64,000 nt of DNA from Melghirimyces algeriensis (GCF_900182565.1 NZ_FXTI01000001.1:434001-498000); one strand, 5' to 3'; positions 7,649-16,303 are shown, numbered from the stretch's first letter. Numbers and translations: made by a program. Notes: a model not told the origin generated them from the letters alone.

Positions 7649-8605
7649 GTGACTCAAATTCTTGCGGATGCTGTCGTGGAAGGCGGAGGAATCAAAGTTT
7701 TTGGTTTAGTGGGAGCTTTAAGTGTGGCAGAAGAAAAGGGATATCACTGGAAACGTTTGGCTGGAACCTCTGCCGGCTCCATTGTTGCTTCCCTGTTGGC
7801 TGCCGGATACCGAAGCAGAGAGCTGTATGATATGCTTGAGGATTTTGACTTTACCCAGTTTACACCCACACGTTGGTATCATCAAATTCCTTATACGGGT
7901 TCCGGTATTCGATTCTTGATTAAAAAAGGGTTTTACTCTGGGAAACCGCTTGAATATTGGATGGAAGAGTGGCTTGGTCAAAAGGGTGTCTATACGTTTG
8001 CAGATCTAAAAGAAAAAGAGCTATCCATTATTGCTTCCGATATCAGCCGGGGGAATTTATTGGTGCTACCAAAGGACCTGGATGAGTATGGGATTTCAAA
8101 AAATCGGTTCCCGATTGCTCGGGCAGTTCGGATGAGCTGTTCCATCCCATTCTTTTTTGATCCGGTTCGTATGCGACATAAACCTTCTCAAAAATCAAGT
8201 TATGTCGTGGATGGAGGAGTTCTCAGCAATTTTCCGGTCTGGCTATTTGATCAGAAATACCCACGATGGCCAACCTTTGGATTCCGCTTTGTTTCTGATA
8301 CCAAAGAATCCCGCCAAATTGAAGGACCATTTTCCATGCTATGGGCGATGTTTTTAACCATGATGGATGCCCATGATAACCGCCATATTAAAGAGCAGGA
8401 CCGGGTACGTACCATTCAAGTTCCGACTTTGGGAGTAAAAATAACGGATTTCGACCTGAGTCGGGAAAAGCGAAAAGAGTTGTTTCAGGCAGGTGTTGAG
8501 GCGGCCCAATCTTTTTTTGAAGATTGGACCTTCAAACAGTATTTGTCCTCGCGTGGGGGTGGAGGAAATGTGAATATAAAGGTATGTACGAAAGGCTTTG
8601 GATAA
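7649..8605 (+). CDS. Patatin-like phospholipase (YqhO family)
   Basis: A serine lipid acyl hydrolase of the patatin family, ~315 residues. The oxyanion loop VEGGGIKVFGLVGAL is near the start, the nucleophile elbow GTSAGS near residue 40, and the catalytic Asp in VVDGGVLSNFPVW near 189, giving the Ser-Asp dyad. There is no signal peptide or membrane segment, so it is probably cytosolic. Start choice is difficult: GTG 7649 overlaps AGGAGG (7644-7649). The first codon at a proper distance behind that site is ATT 7658, followed by CTT, and relatives begin at about this residue. An unusual start is therefore possible. It is a neighbour of mntR as in B. subtilis. Confidence 0.85.
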   Translation: MTQILADAVVEGGGIKVFGLVGALSVAEEKGYHWKRLAGTSAGSIVASLLAAGYRSRELYDMLEDFDFTQFTPTRWYHQIPYTGSGIRFLIKKGFYSGKPLEYWMEEWLGQKGVYTFADLKEKELSIIASDISRGNLLVLPKDLDEYGISKNRFPIARAVRMSCSIPFFFDPVRMRHKPSQKSSYVVDGGVLSNFPVWLFDQKYPRWPTFGFRFVSDTKESRQIEGPFSMLWAMFLTMMDAHDNRHIKEQDRVRTIQVPTLGVKITDFDLSREKRKELFQAGVEAAQSFFEDWTFKQYLSSRGGGGNVNIKVCTKGFG

Positions 8606-8617
8606 GGAGAGGGTAAA

Positions 8618-9028
8618 GTGATATTCGGATCGTGGAAAAATGAGGGATTTTTTTACCGGCTGTTATCCGGAAAAGAGCAAAAGAAACTTTCCAGGTTTAT
8701 ACAGGATTGGCTGGAGCGTGTGAAACAGGAACGGGGAGTCCATATTTTTTCCCGGCAGGGTGAATACTATATGGTGATCGCTGCAGGTATGAAGCCAAAC
8801 CCAGGGTATCGGCTGGAAATTGTGGGAATGAAAAAAGAGGAGGACGGAACGGCGGGAATTTGGGTGCGCGAAAAGACTCCGAATCCTGGAAAAATGCTTC
8901 CTCAAGTGATTACCTATCCTTATCTGATCATTCAGGTCAAAGGAGATCTTCCTTTGGTGTATGATGCAGAAACAGGGGTAAATTTTGTCAAAGGAAACAC
9001 GACAACAATGCAAGAATGGAAAAATTGA
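8618..9028 (+). CDS. PrcB C-terminal-domain protein
   Basis: A 136-residue protein of unknown function. Residues ~50-110 (VIAAGMKPNPGYRLEIVG, then VREKTPNPGKMLPQVITYPY) match the PrcB_C pattern of G-x-K-P-x-x-GY...V...P.PG...Q..TYPY. That domain was named for a subunit of a spirochaete protease complex, but in Firmicutes it occurs in many small uncharacterised proteins. The N-terminal ~45 residues are basic and helical. No signal peptide is visible. GTG 8618 has AAGGAGAGGG upstream, and the gene follows the patatin gene by 12 bases, so the two are probably co-transcribed. Confidence 0.65.
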   Translation: MIFGSWKNEGFFYRLLSGKEQKKLSRFIQDWLERVKQERGVHIFSRQGEYYMVIAAGMKPNPGYRLEIVGMKKEEDGTAGIWVREKTPNPGKMLPQVITYPYLIIQVKGDLPLVYDAETGVNFVKGNTTTMQEWKN

Positions 9029-9053
9029 TAATGATTTAAACGGATGAATCCCG

Positions 9054-9097
9054 AAAAAGGGAAATTTCGGTCAGAAACGGCCGAAATTTCCCTTTTT
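9054..9097. terminator. Bidirectional terminator
   Basis: A 17-bp perfect stem (9054-9070 with 9081-9097) with an A-rich left and T-rich right arm, between the convergent PrcB-domain gene and the YqhP-like gene. Confidence 0.9.
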
Positions 9098-9379
9098 CTA
9101 TTTATCCGAGTGTTTGCGGTTTCCGTCAATAATCTGAAAGCGTCGTCTTCTCTTTGGATCGCGTTTGGATCTTTTTTTCTTTACGGGAGAATAGGACCGT
9201 CCTGGATCACTCATCCGGATCAGCCATTGAGGCGGTTTGCGATACAGATAATAAATGAGGCCAATGATCGCAGCCGTAACCAGTAACATCTCGATCTGAT
9301 GCATAAAGAGTTGTATCACCCCCAGGCCTGCTAGGGTCAAGACTACAACCCGACCTATTTTGTGCTTTTTGCTCAACAT
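9098..9379 (-). CDS. Small membrane protein, SA1362/YqhP family
   Basis: A 93-residue protein with two hydrophobic segments near residues 9-25 and 30-46, followed by a strongly basic cytoplasmic tail (KKKRSKRDPKRRRRF). Size, topology and position next to the YqhQ gene match B. subtilis YqhP and staphylococcal SA1362; no function is known. The ATG at 9379 has AGGGGAGAG upstream. It lies 65 bases after the YqhQ-type gene in the same direction. Confidence 0.75.
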   Translation of the reverse strand: MLSKKHKIGRVVVLTLAGLGVIQLFMHQIEMLLVTAAIIGLIYYLYRKPPQWLIRMSDPGRSYSPVKKKRSKRDPKRRRRFQIIDGNRKHSDK

Positions 9380-9444
9380 AGGCGTTCTCTCCCCTGTTTA
9401 AAAAGTGAGTGTATACGCAGGCTGTAAGAAAGATGAAAGGAACC

Positions 9445-10425
9445 TTATCCTTCTTTTGGGTGTTTTGCAAGACTGTTTCCTCCAAATGTGCATGCAGGAG
9501 GCGACTGGTTGACTGTTTGGCCCACTTTATTATCCTGTTCAACCATTTGTACAAAGGCGGATATAGCAACCTCCACCTGATCATCATCCGGTTCACGGGT
9601 TGTCAGCTTTTGCAACCATAAACCGGGGTAGCCCAGATAGGTAAGGAACGGAATATCTCTGACGGTATTGGTGAATCGAAGCAGCTCATAAGACAGACCA
9701 ATGACAACTGGGAGCAGAAGAAGGCGTGTTAATATTCGATCCCATACCGTGTCATAACTGAAAAATGAGTACAGTATGACACCAACCAGGACTGTAAGAA
9801 TGATAAAGCTGCTTCCACATCGATAGTGAAGTGTCGATTGCTTTTGTACATTTTCTATCGTTAATTCCATCCCGGATTCATAGGCGTTAATCACTTTGTG
9901 TTCTGCTCCATGGTATTGGAAAAGCCGTTTAATAACAGAGGTTTGCGAGATGGCCAGAAGATAGCCCAGCAATAGCAGGGTTTTGATTGCACCTTCAATC
10001 AGATTCTGAAGGATTAAGTTGGTGACCACTTGATCAAAAAGAATGCTGGCCAAAAAAGCGGGCAGAGCGGTAAAGATGGTTTTGCCTACTATCAAGGAGA
10101 GAACACCAACGACCGCTACACCGAAAAGCATTTGCAGACGGGATGTGTTCTCCTCAGGATCTTCATCCGCTTCCAAGTCGTAACGGTCTGTCGCAAATTG
10201 TAGATGTTTGGCCCCAGATGCGCTGGAGTCTACCAAAGCGATCATACCGCGAATCAAAGGGATTTTTTTAAAAAAGGCAAATACCGGACGGTGTGATCGT
10301 CTTGATTCAAATGTTTCAATTTCACCGTTTTTGCGTCGGATTGCAGTCACTTGTATGTGGCGCCCTCCAAACATAACCCCTTCCACCACTGCTTGACCGC
10401 CATAATCCATTTGTTTATTGTTCAC
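9445..10425 (-). CDS. DUF1385 membrane protein (YqhQ family)
   Basis: A 326-residue integral membrane protein of unknown function. The N-terminal DYGGQAVVEGVMFGGRH and the later YHGAEHKVINAYE and RCGSSF motifs are the most conserved parts of DUF1385. There are about four hydrophobic segments (near residues 100-125, 140-160, 205-225 and 235-255). GTG 10425 is used with AGGTGGTG about ten bases upstream; an internal ATG five codons later is possible. Histidines and a cysteine in the conserved motifs suggest metal binding, but that is inference. Confidence 0.88.
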   Translation of the reverse strand: MNNKQMDYGGQAVVEGVMFGGRHIQVTAIRRKNGEIETFESRRSHRPVFAFFKKIPLIRGMIALVDSSASGAKHLQFATDRYDLEADEDPEENTSRLQMLFGVAVVGVLSLIVGKTIFTALPAFLASILFDQVVTNLILQNLIEGAIKTLLLLGYLLAISQTSVIKRLFQYHGAEHKVINAYESGMELTIENVQKQSTLHYRCGSSFIILTVLVGVILYSFFSYDTVWDRILTRLLLLPVVIGLSYELLRFTNTVRDIPFLTYLGYPGLWLQKLTTREPDDDQVEVAISAFVQMVEQDNKVGQTVNQSPPACTFGGNSLAKHPKEG

Positions 10426-10590
10426 GGATGGATTTCACCACCTGAGATGTAATCTGTATTGTTTTCTCCGTTTAATAAAACTGTTAGGATGTGGTTATTT
10501 CATTGTATCATATTCCATCCTTCATCACTATGTTGATTATCTGGAGCCCTGGGACAAAGAGCAGACAAAGGGATGAACTTTGGAATTTTG

Positions 10591-10599
10591 TGATACAAT
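10591..10599 (+). promoter_or_regulatory. Extended -10 promoter for aroQ
   Basis: TGATACAAT (TG-n-TACAAT) lies 27 bases upstream of the aroQ start; no good -35 is visible. Confidence 0.5.
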
Positions 10600-10626
10600 G
10601 ACGAAGGATAGATGGGGGGGAGATGC

Positions 10627-11070
10627 ATGCAAAAAGTGTTGGTTTTAAATGGCCCGAATCTCAACCTTTTAGGGAAGCGGGAGCCTAGCATATATGGAAC
10701 GGAAACCTTGGAAGAGCTTCACTGTCGGTTGCAAAAAAAGGGAGAACAGTTGGGCTTGGAAGTGCAATGTTTTCAATCGAATCATGAAGGAGAGCTGATA
10801 GATCGGATTCATTGGGCAAATGAACATGTAGATGTTCTGGTGATCAATGCCGGAGCGTTTACTCATTACAGCTATGCCATTCGAGATGCTCTCGCTGCTG
10901 TTTCCGTGCCCTCCATCGAAGTACATATGTCAAACGTGCATAGTCGGGAAGCTTTTCGTAAAACCTCTGTGATTGCACCGGTTACACAGGGACAGATCAC
11001 AGGTTTTGGGTTTATCAGTTACGAACTTGCATTAGTTGCAGCTGCTTCCCTGTCAAAGGAAAAAAGGTAG
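10627..11070 (+). CDS. aroQ: 3-dehydroquinate dehydratase, type II
   Basis: Converts 3-dehydroquinate to 3-dehydroshikimate in the shikimate pathway. The 147-residue size is normal for the dodecameric type II enzyme. The motifs LNGPNLNLLGKREPSIYG (with the catalytic Tyr and the Arg of the mobile loop), QSNHEGELID, INAGAFTHYS and EVHMSNVHSREAFR are all present, along with the catalytic His in VHMSN. The start is ATG 10627 behind GGGGGAG. It is followed after 15 bases by the M24 peptidase, the same order as yqhS-yqhT-efp in B. subtilis; yqhR is missing here. Confidence 0.97.
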   Translation: MQKVLVLNGPNLNLLGKREPSIYGTETLEELHCRLQKKGEQLGLEVQCFQSNHEGELIDRIHWANEHVDVLVINAGAFTHYSYAIRDALAAVSVPSIEVHMSNVHSREAFRKTSVIAPVTQGQITGFGFISYELALVAAASLSKEKR

Positions 11071-11085
11071 AAGGGAGAGGAAAAG

Positions 11086-12156
11086 ATGGAAAGCCGTCTG
11101 ACACGCTTCAGAGAATTAATGGAAGAGCAACAGTTGGAATCTATGCTGGTGTCTCATCCGATCAATCGAAGATATCTAACTGGTTTTACGGGCTCTTCCG
11201 GTTGGGTTGTAATTACCCAAAACGAGCAGTTTCTAATTTCTGATTTTCGATATACCGGACAAGCGAAAGAGCAGGCCGTTCACTTTCAATTTGTAGAGCA
11301 TCAGGGAAATCCTTTTGCAGATATAAAAGAAATTTTAAATCGTGCCAGCGTTGACTCCATTGCCTTTGAAGAAAATCATCTCACAGTGGCCCAACATCAA
11401 AAATTGCAGGAAGCATTGGAGCCGATCACAACCACTCCGTCTTCCGGTCTGGTAGAAAAGGTTCGTGAAGTGAAAGAAGAGGAAGAACTGAAGTTGCTTC
11501 GGGATGCGGTTAACATTGCCGATCAGGCTTTCGGGGAGATTGTAAAAAAAATCGCCCCTGGAATGACAGAGCGCCAAATCTCACTGCAACTGGAATTTTT
11601 AATGAGAGAACAAGGAGCGTTTTCCTCTTCTTTTGATATTATCGTCGCCTCAGGGCCCCGTTCTTCCCTTCCTCACGGTGTCGCCAGCGATCGTGTAATG
11701 GAAAAAGGGGATCTTGTCACCATGGATTTTGGCGCTTATTATAAAGGGTACTGTTCAGACATCACACGGACAGTCATGCTTGGGAAACCGACAGATCAAC
11801 AGCGTGAAATCTATGAAATCGTATTGGAAGCCAACCGACAGGCCATTGAAGTGATTCAGGGCGGAGTAACCGGGAAGGAAGTTGATTCAGTGGCGAGAGA
11901 GGTTATCCGTAAACATGGCTATGGAGATGCTTTTGGTCACAGTACGGGTCATGGTTTGGGAATGGAGGTTCATGAAAGGCCGGGGTTGTCACCGAAAGAA
12001 GAATCACGGTTGCAGCCGGGAATGGTTGTGACTGTGGAACCGGGAATTTACCTTCCGGAAATCGGTGGAGTTCGAATCGAAGATGATGTTGTAGTGACAG
12101 AAAATGGGTGTGAGGTCCTCTCAAAAAGCTCTAAAGAATTATTGATTATTGATTAA
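11086..12156 (+). CDS. M24 family aminopeptidase (Xaa-Pro peptidase, YqhT type)
   Basis: A cytosolic metallopeptidase that removes residues ahead of proline. The 356-residue protein has a creatinase N-terminal domain (1-~125, with NRRYLTGFTGSSG) and the pita-bread catalytic domain. The five metal ligands are seen in DFGAYYKGYCSDITRT (Asp, Asp), GHSTGHGLG (His), TVEPGIY (Glu) and GVRIEDDV (Glu). ATG 11086 follows AGGGAGAGG. It lies between aroQ and efp, and its end overlaps the upstream part of the efp frame. Confidence 0.92.
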   Translation: MESRLTRFRELMEEQQLESMLVSHPINRRYLTGFTGSSGWVVITQNEQFLISDFRYTGQAKEQAVHFQFVEHQGNPFADIKEILNRASVDSIAFEENHLTVAQHQKLQEALEPITTTPSSGLVEKVREVKEEEELKLLRDAVNIADQAFGEIVKKIAPGMTERQISLQLEFLMREQGAFSSSFDIIVASGPRSSLPHGVASDRVMEKGDLVTMDFGAYYKGYCSDITRTVMLGKPTDQQREIYEIVLEANRQAIEVIQGGVTGKEVDSVAREVIRKHGYGDAFGHSTGHGLGMEVHERPGLSPKEESRLQPGMVVTVEPGIYLPEIGGVRIEDDVVVTENGCEVLSKSSKELLIID

Positions 12157-12172
12157 TGGAAGGGGAGCCATG

Positions 12173-12730
12173 ATGATTTCCACGAACGATTTTCGTACAG
12201 GTTTAACGATTGAATTAGAAGGTGATGTTTGGCAGGTTATGGATTTTCAGCATGTAAAGCCGGGAAAGGGGTCCGCATTTGTTCGATCCAAGCTTCGCAA
12301 TTTGCGAAACGGAAATATTCAGGAACGAACCTTTCGTGCCGGAGAAAAAGTCCCTCGCGCTCATGTGGAAACGCGCCAAATGCAATACCTTTATAACAGT
12401 GGTGAAGAATACGCTTTTATGGACAATGAAACCTATGAGCAGATGATGATTCCCGCAGAACGGCTGGAACGGGAAGTGAAATTTCTGAAAGAAAATATGA
12501 CGGTCAACTTAGTCATTTACAATGGAGAAACATTAGGTGTGGAACTTCCAAATACGGTAGAATTGGAAGTGGTGGAAACAGATCCTGGAATCCGGGGGGA
12601 TACAGCTACAGGAGGCAGTAAACCCGCAAAGCTTGAAACAGGCTTGGTGGTACAGGTTCCATTGTTTATCAATGAAGGTGAAACGTTGGTGATTGATACA
12701 CGAAAAGGGGAATACGTTTCACGGGCATAG
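12173..12730 (+). CDS. efp: Translation elongation factor P
   Basis: Relieves ribosomes stalled at polyproline. 185 residues from ATG 12173, the same as B. subtilis EF-P. The start was chosen because AAGGGGAG lies about seven bases upstream, although ATG 12170 is also possible. Three OB-like domains are expected. The loop HVKPGKGSAFVRSK carries the lysine that is post-translationally modified in other bacteria. The C-terminal signature is DTRKGEYVSRA. The end of the upstream M24 gene is ~16 bases before it. Confidence 0.97.
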   Translation: MISTNDFRTGLTIELEGDVWQVMDFQHVKPGKGSAFVRSKLRNLRNGNIQERTFRAGEKVPRAHVETRQMQYLYNSGEEYAFMDNETYEQMMIPAERLEREVKFLKENMTVNLVIYNGETLGVELPNTVELEVVETDPGIRGDTATGGSKPAKLETGLVVQVPLFINEGETLVIDTRKGEYVSRA

Positions 12731-12765
12731 GAGAACAGGGGGATAAATCCCTGATGTTTATGCCT

Positions 12766-12812
12766 CTCACAAAAACAGCTGTCGGATCGATGCCGACAGC
12801 TGTTTTTGTGAG
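12766..12812. terminator. Bidirectional terminator after efp
   Basis: A 20-bp perfect stem (12766-12785 with 12793-12812) containing A5/T5 runs, between convergent efp and the DUF441 gene. Confidence 0.9.
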
Positions 12813-12819
12813 GTTCATT

Positions 12820-13275
12820 TCATGACCCGACCCAATGGAAAATTTTTAGGAGAAGAGCCGTAATTCCCGCTGCCATTAAAGGGCCCACTGGAATACCGCG
12901 AAAAAAAACAATCCCGATAATGGACCCAATGACCAATCCAATGATCATTTGAGGGTCCATTTTTAACAGATCCAATCCTTTTCCATTCATATAAGTTGCG
13001 ATGACTCCTCCAACAATAGCCAAAATCCCAGGGGCTGAAGTAAATACAGTGAAAATTTCTTTTGCAGTGATTCGACCTGAAGCAAAGGGGACCAAAACAG
13101 CGATGGTCAGGAAAAGAAGTCCTATCTCCAGCCCTCTTCGTTCCACAGAAGGAAAGAAGCGCTCCAGTTGTGTCAATTTGAGAATAAGGAGAAAGCTGGC
13201 TGCCGTTGCAATAATGGGAGAGCGTCCAATGATTCCGATGATGATCAAAGCCACGATCAAAATTTCAGGATTCAT
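12820..13275 (-). CDS. DUF441 membrane protein (YtwI family)
   Basis: A 151-residue membrane protein with four or five hydrophobic segments and glycine-rich turns (LIIIGIIGRSP near the start, GRITAKEI in the middle, GIPVGPLMAAGI near the end). These match the DUF441 family, whose function is unknown. I start at ATG 13275, about six bases after AGGGG; ATG 13281 is too close to that site. It stands between the efp terminator and comA and is on the minus strand, so this block interrupts the plus-strand efp-spoIIIA order seen in B. subtilis. Confidence 0.85.
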   Translation of the reverse strand: MNPEILIVALIIIGIIGRSPIIATAASFLLILKLTQLERFFPSVERRGLEIGLLFLTIAVLVPFASGRITAKEIFTVFTSAPGILAIVGGVIATYMNGKGLDLLKMDPQMIIGLVIGSIIGIVFFRGIPVGPLMAAGITALLLKIFHWVGS

Positions 13276-13360
13276 ATGCATCCCCTGTCCAAATGGATTA
13301 GTACAAGATATGAACCGTTACGGGATGATATGAGGAACTGTCATGGATGTTTTGAGAGGA

Positions 13361-14182
13361 CTACAGTGGTGATCTTTCTCGAATGTCTTTTCCAAATGTG
13401 AAGAGGGTATCGGATCGAAGGCCGCGGCGAAGGGATTCAACAGATAAAATTTCTTGCATGGGGATATTGCCCAAATTGGCATCGGCTCCGCCTATTTTTA
13501 GAATAGTGATCTGTTGGGAGCTTTGAGGGCATTCCCACCAAATCCGATGCGGATTTACTTGTCGATAGATTTCGCGCACATAATCCGTGTCCACATCACC
13601 ATTCGCGTTGTACATTCCAATGTTTTTACCGGATTCTCTTCCTTCCACAATCACATAATCCGCCCCGCTTTCTCGGTCTCTGTGGAAGGTATCCACCAAC
13701 TGAGGAATGGGAGTAACCGATCCTTTTTCTTTTTTTCCTATCTCTGTGATGACGCGGAATGAACGGGAAACCGCCTCTCTGATCATTTGGGCGCGATCTT
13801 TTGCATCAAGGGTAATCGTTCCATCCGATATTTCCAGCCAATCAAATCCGATTTTGCGAAGGACATGAAAATAATGCTGAAGTTGTCCCTGATTATAAGC
13901 TACTTCAAAAAATGTTCCTCCCGGATAAAGCTGAACCTGGTGCTGTTTGGCCAGATTCAGTTTTTGTTTCAGTACCGGAATGGGAGTGAGTATGGCTGTA
14001 CCAAACCCCAGTTTGATGAAATCAATATACTCGGAAGCCAGTTCGAGAAGGTCTTTGAATGCAACCACGCCCATTCCCTTATCAATAATCATTGTCAGAC
14101 CGTTGATCCGGGGCTTTTCTTTCCGTTCCAGGGAAGGGTCTTTCAAATGTCTTTTCCAATTGGTTTCCGTTAAAGGCTCCAT
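13361..14182 (-). CDS. comA: Phosphosulfolactate synthase
   Basis: Adds sulfite to phosphoenolpyruvate to give phosphosulfolactate. The 273-residue TIM-barrel protein shows the ComA motifs DKGMG near residue 34, KLGFGT near 57, LYPGGTFFEVA near 86, WLEISDGT near 114 and GADYVIVEGRESG near 171. In methanogens the step begins coenzyme M synthesis. In Bacillus the homologue (yitD) serves sulfolactate production in the mother cell/forespore. The phosphatase and other pathway genes are not in the window. The ATG has GAGGAG upstream. The neighbouring MFS gene ends 76 bases upstream and is probably in the same transcript. Confidence 0.93.
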   Translation of the reverse strand: MEPLTETNWKRHLKDPSLERKEKPRINGLTMIIDKGMGVVAFKDLLELASEYIDFIKLGFGTAILTPIPVLKQKLNLAKQHQVQLYPGGTFFEVAYNQGQLQHYFHVLRKIGFDWLEISDGTITLDAKDRAQMIREAVSRSFRVITEIGKKEKGSVTPIPQLVDTFHRDRESGADYVIVEGRESGKNIGMYNANGDVDTDYVREIYRQVNPHRIWWECPQSSQQITILKIGGADANLGNIPMQEILSVESLRRGLRSDTLFTFGKDIRERSPL

Positions 14183-14258
14183 ACCGTTCTCCTCGCTTCC
14201 TTGGAATCATCTGCTCCTTATGCTATGCGAAAGATCCGGTACAGGTGCCCTTTGATGT

Positions 14259-15533
14259 TTAAGTCGTGCGAAGTCGTTTTCGTCCCAGATAAAGGCGGCT
14301 TTTTCCGTTTGGACTTTTGAGCCGATCCGGATGTTGGATGGTCCAGATAGCTAACAATCCCGTGATGGCGGCCAGCGCTCCATTTCCCAAATACAGGAGA
14401 TATTTGCTGTCAGCCAAAGCTCCAAATACAGGGGGACCGATTGCGACACCAAAAAATCGGACGCTTCCATAGAGGGAGGTAACAATTCCGCGTTCTTGAG
14501 ATCCCACCGCTGAAGTAATTAAGGTATTCAGAGAAGGGAGAATCAACCCACTTCCAATTCCAATGCCTACAAGATCAATGATCAAAAGGTAGGTATTTGT
14601 AATAAAGGGAACCAAAATCATTCCAAGCGCAAGGATAAACAATCCAGTCACAATAAAGCGTTTCATGATTCGCGTTTTCTGTTGTATGTGTCGACCTGCC
14701 CAGAAGGAGACAGAGCTCATTCCCAGAAGCGGAATGGCCAGAATCAGTCCCTTCACCACCCCGTCAATTCCGTAACGCTTTTCAAGCAGATCGGATAGAA
14801 AAAATAGGACACCAAATAATATGAACAGAGCTACTGAGCCTGCTAGAAATGCGACAAGAAGCCATTTCCCCTGTTTGTTCCATGTTTTAATAATATTTTC
14901 CTTATATGTGGACAAGGGCTGAACATTGCGGTTCTGTTCCGGTTCTTTAATAAAAAACCAAAGTGCGAGAGCGATGGGTACGGTAAGAATGGGAAAGGTA
15001 AAAAAAATCGCATACCAAGTAATCAGTGCAATCAATGACCCAAGGATGGGACTGATCACCTTGCCCAGTCCGTTGGCAGCTTCGATGATCCCAAGGGCAC
15101 TGCTTCGTTCACTTTGGCTATACAGGTCACTTACCAGTGCCATGGCAATGGGGGCAGTTCCTGCAGCTCCGATGCCCTGAATAATTCGACCTGTAAGCAT
15201 CATCCAGTAAATCCCCTCTTTCCAAAGCGAAGCAAATCCTGTCAATAATCCACCCAAACCATAGAGAAGCAATGCAGGTGCAATGATTCGTTTTCTTCCA
15301 TAACGGTCGGACAAGATCCCTGCCAAGGGAATAATAATTCCTGCCGATATAGAAAAAAGGGTGATCAAGAGGCTTACCTGGAAAGAAGTAATCTTCATCC
15401 GGGTTTCAATCGTGGGAAGAACCGGGATCAACATGGAATTTCCCAAAACCATAATGACCGGGATGGAGCTTAAAACAGTAAGTATAAGAGCATTGCTTTG
15501 ATTTCTCTGATCGGTTTTTAAAGCCTTAGCCAC
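14259..15533 (-). CDS. MFS transporter
   Basis: A 12-TM major facilitator protein of 424 residues. Motif A (GILSDRYGRKRI) lies between TM2 and TM3, and TM4-TM5 carry GRIIQGIGAAGTAP and GLGKVISPILG, as in DHA1-type drug/metabolite exporters. The start is placed at GTG 15533 because GAGGTGA lies six bases upstream; the GTG at 15542 overlaps that site. The gene is directly upstream of comA with no visible terminator between, so it might export sulfolactate or an unrelated compound. The substrate is unknown. Confidence 0.85.
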   Translation of the reverse strand: MAKALKTDQRNQSNALILTVLSSIPVIMVLGNSMLIPVLPTIETRMKITSFQVSLLITLFSISAGIIIPLAGILSDRYGRKRIIAPALLLYGLGGLLTGFASLWKEGIYWMMLTGRIIQGIGAAGTAPIAMALVSDLYSQSERSSALGIIEAANGLGKVISPILGSLIALITWYAIFFTFPILTVPIALALWFFIKEPEQNRNVQPLSTYKENIIKTWNKQGKWLLVAFLAGSVALFILFGVLFFLSDLLEKRYGIDGVVKGLILAIPLLGMSSVSFWAGRHIQQKTRIMKRFIVTGLFILALGMILVPFITNTYLLIIDLVGIGIGSGLILPSLNTLITSAVGSQERGIVTSLYGSVRFFGVAIGPPVFGALADSKYLLYLGNGALAAITGLLAIWTIQHPDRLKSPNGKSRLYLGRKRLRTT

Positions 15534-15663
15534 TTTGTTCACCTCACGGAAATGATCGTTCCTTCACCATTAGGTTTGCCCGAAAAAGAAGGGTTTATTT
15601 TGTGTATGGATGCGAAAAATGTGGTGAGAATATGGTAGTAAAACCGAGCAAAGGAGCGATCAT

Positions 15664-16146
15664 ATGGATGTTCAATCTCATTATTCATCGGACCGCCTGC
15701 GAAGAGATATAGCCTATATCAAGGGATTGATGGAAGGACAATTACAAGAAAACAGAGCCCCGGAGGGAAAGGTTCTCAATCAAATGATCCAATTATTGGA
15801 TGGAATGGCTGAGGATCATGAACGGTTGAACGTTCGTTTAACGGAATTGGAGGAATATGTGGAAGCAGTGGATGAGGATCTGAATGAGGTGGAATTGCTT
15901 GTGTATGATGAAATGGAAGATGCTGAGGATGAAGAGGATATTGGATTTTGGGAAATGACGTGTCCGGATTGTCATGAATCCATTCTGGTAAATGAGGAGA
16001 TCTTTGAGTCGGGAGGTATGGTGGACTTGAAATGTCCTCAATGCGATACGCTTTTGATTGTAAGTGATGAAGGTGATGTGAATCGTCCAGAGAGGTCTGG
16101 ACAGTCACCGGTTATTCAAACAGCTGAGTCTTCTGTGGAACAATAA
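15664..16146 (+). CDS. Coiled-coil/zinc-ribbon protein (CD1247-type N-terminal domain)
   Basis: A 160-residue protein of unknown function. The N-terminal part (YSSDRLRRDIAYIKGLMEGQ) matches the N-terminal domain seen in the clostridial CD1247 family. It is followed by an acidic coiled coil (about 50-100, with EEYVEAVDEDLNEVELL) and a zinc ribbon with CPDC near 103 and CPQC near 127. Homologous genes lie just upstream of spoIIIAA in many spore formers, which suggests a sporulation link, though none is proven. The ATG has GAGCGATCAT upstream, a weak ribosome site. A terminator separates it from spoIIIAA. Confidence 0.7.
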   Translation: MDVQSHYSSDRLRRDIAYIKGLMEGQLQENRAPEGKVLNQMIQLLDGMAEDHERLNVRLTELEEYVEAVDEDLNEVELLVYDEMEDAEDEEDIGFWEMTCPDCHESILVNEEIFESGGMVDLKCPQCDTLLIVSDEGDVNRPERSGQSPVIQTAESSVEQ

Positions 16147-16162
16147 AAATAAATCATCATGC

Positions 16163-16193
16163 GGCTCCCGACAACATGGGGAGCCTTTTTTAT
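16163..16193 (+). terminator. Intrinsic terminator before spoIIIA
   Basis: A 7-bp GC-rich stem (16163-16169 with 16179-16185) followed by TTTTTTATTT. Confidence 0.85.
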
Positions 16194-16238
16194 TTCTTTG
16201 ATAGAGGACAACCCCATTTTGTTTTTTAGCCGTGGATG

Positions 16239-16268
16239 GAATAAAGTTTGTCCTTTCACCATAAAGAT
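16239..16268 (+). promoter_or_regulatory. Putative sigma-E promoter of the spoIIIA operon
   Basis: GAATAAA (16239-16245), 14 bases, then CATAAAGAT (16260-16268). The -35 part resembles the sigma-E pattern well and the -10 part (CATACAAT-like) only partly. The position, ~35 bases before spoIIIAA, and the known mother-cell control of the operon support the call. Confidence 0.4.
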
Positions 16269-16303
16269 TAGGTAAATCCAGTGTGGACAGGAGGTTCTAT
16301 GCA

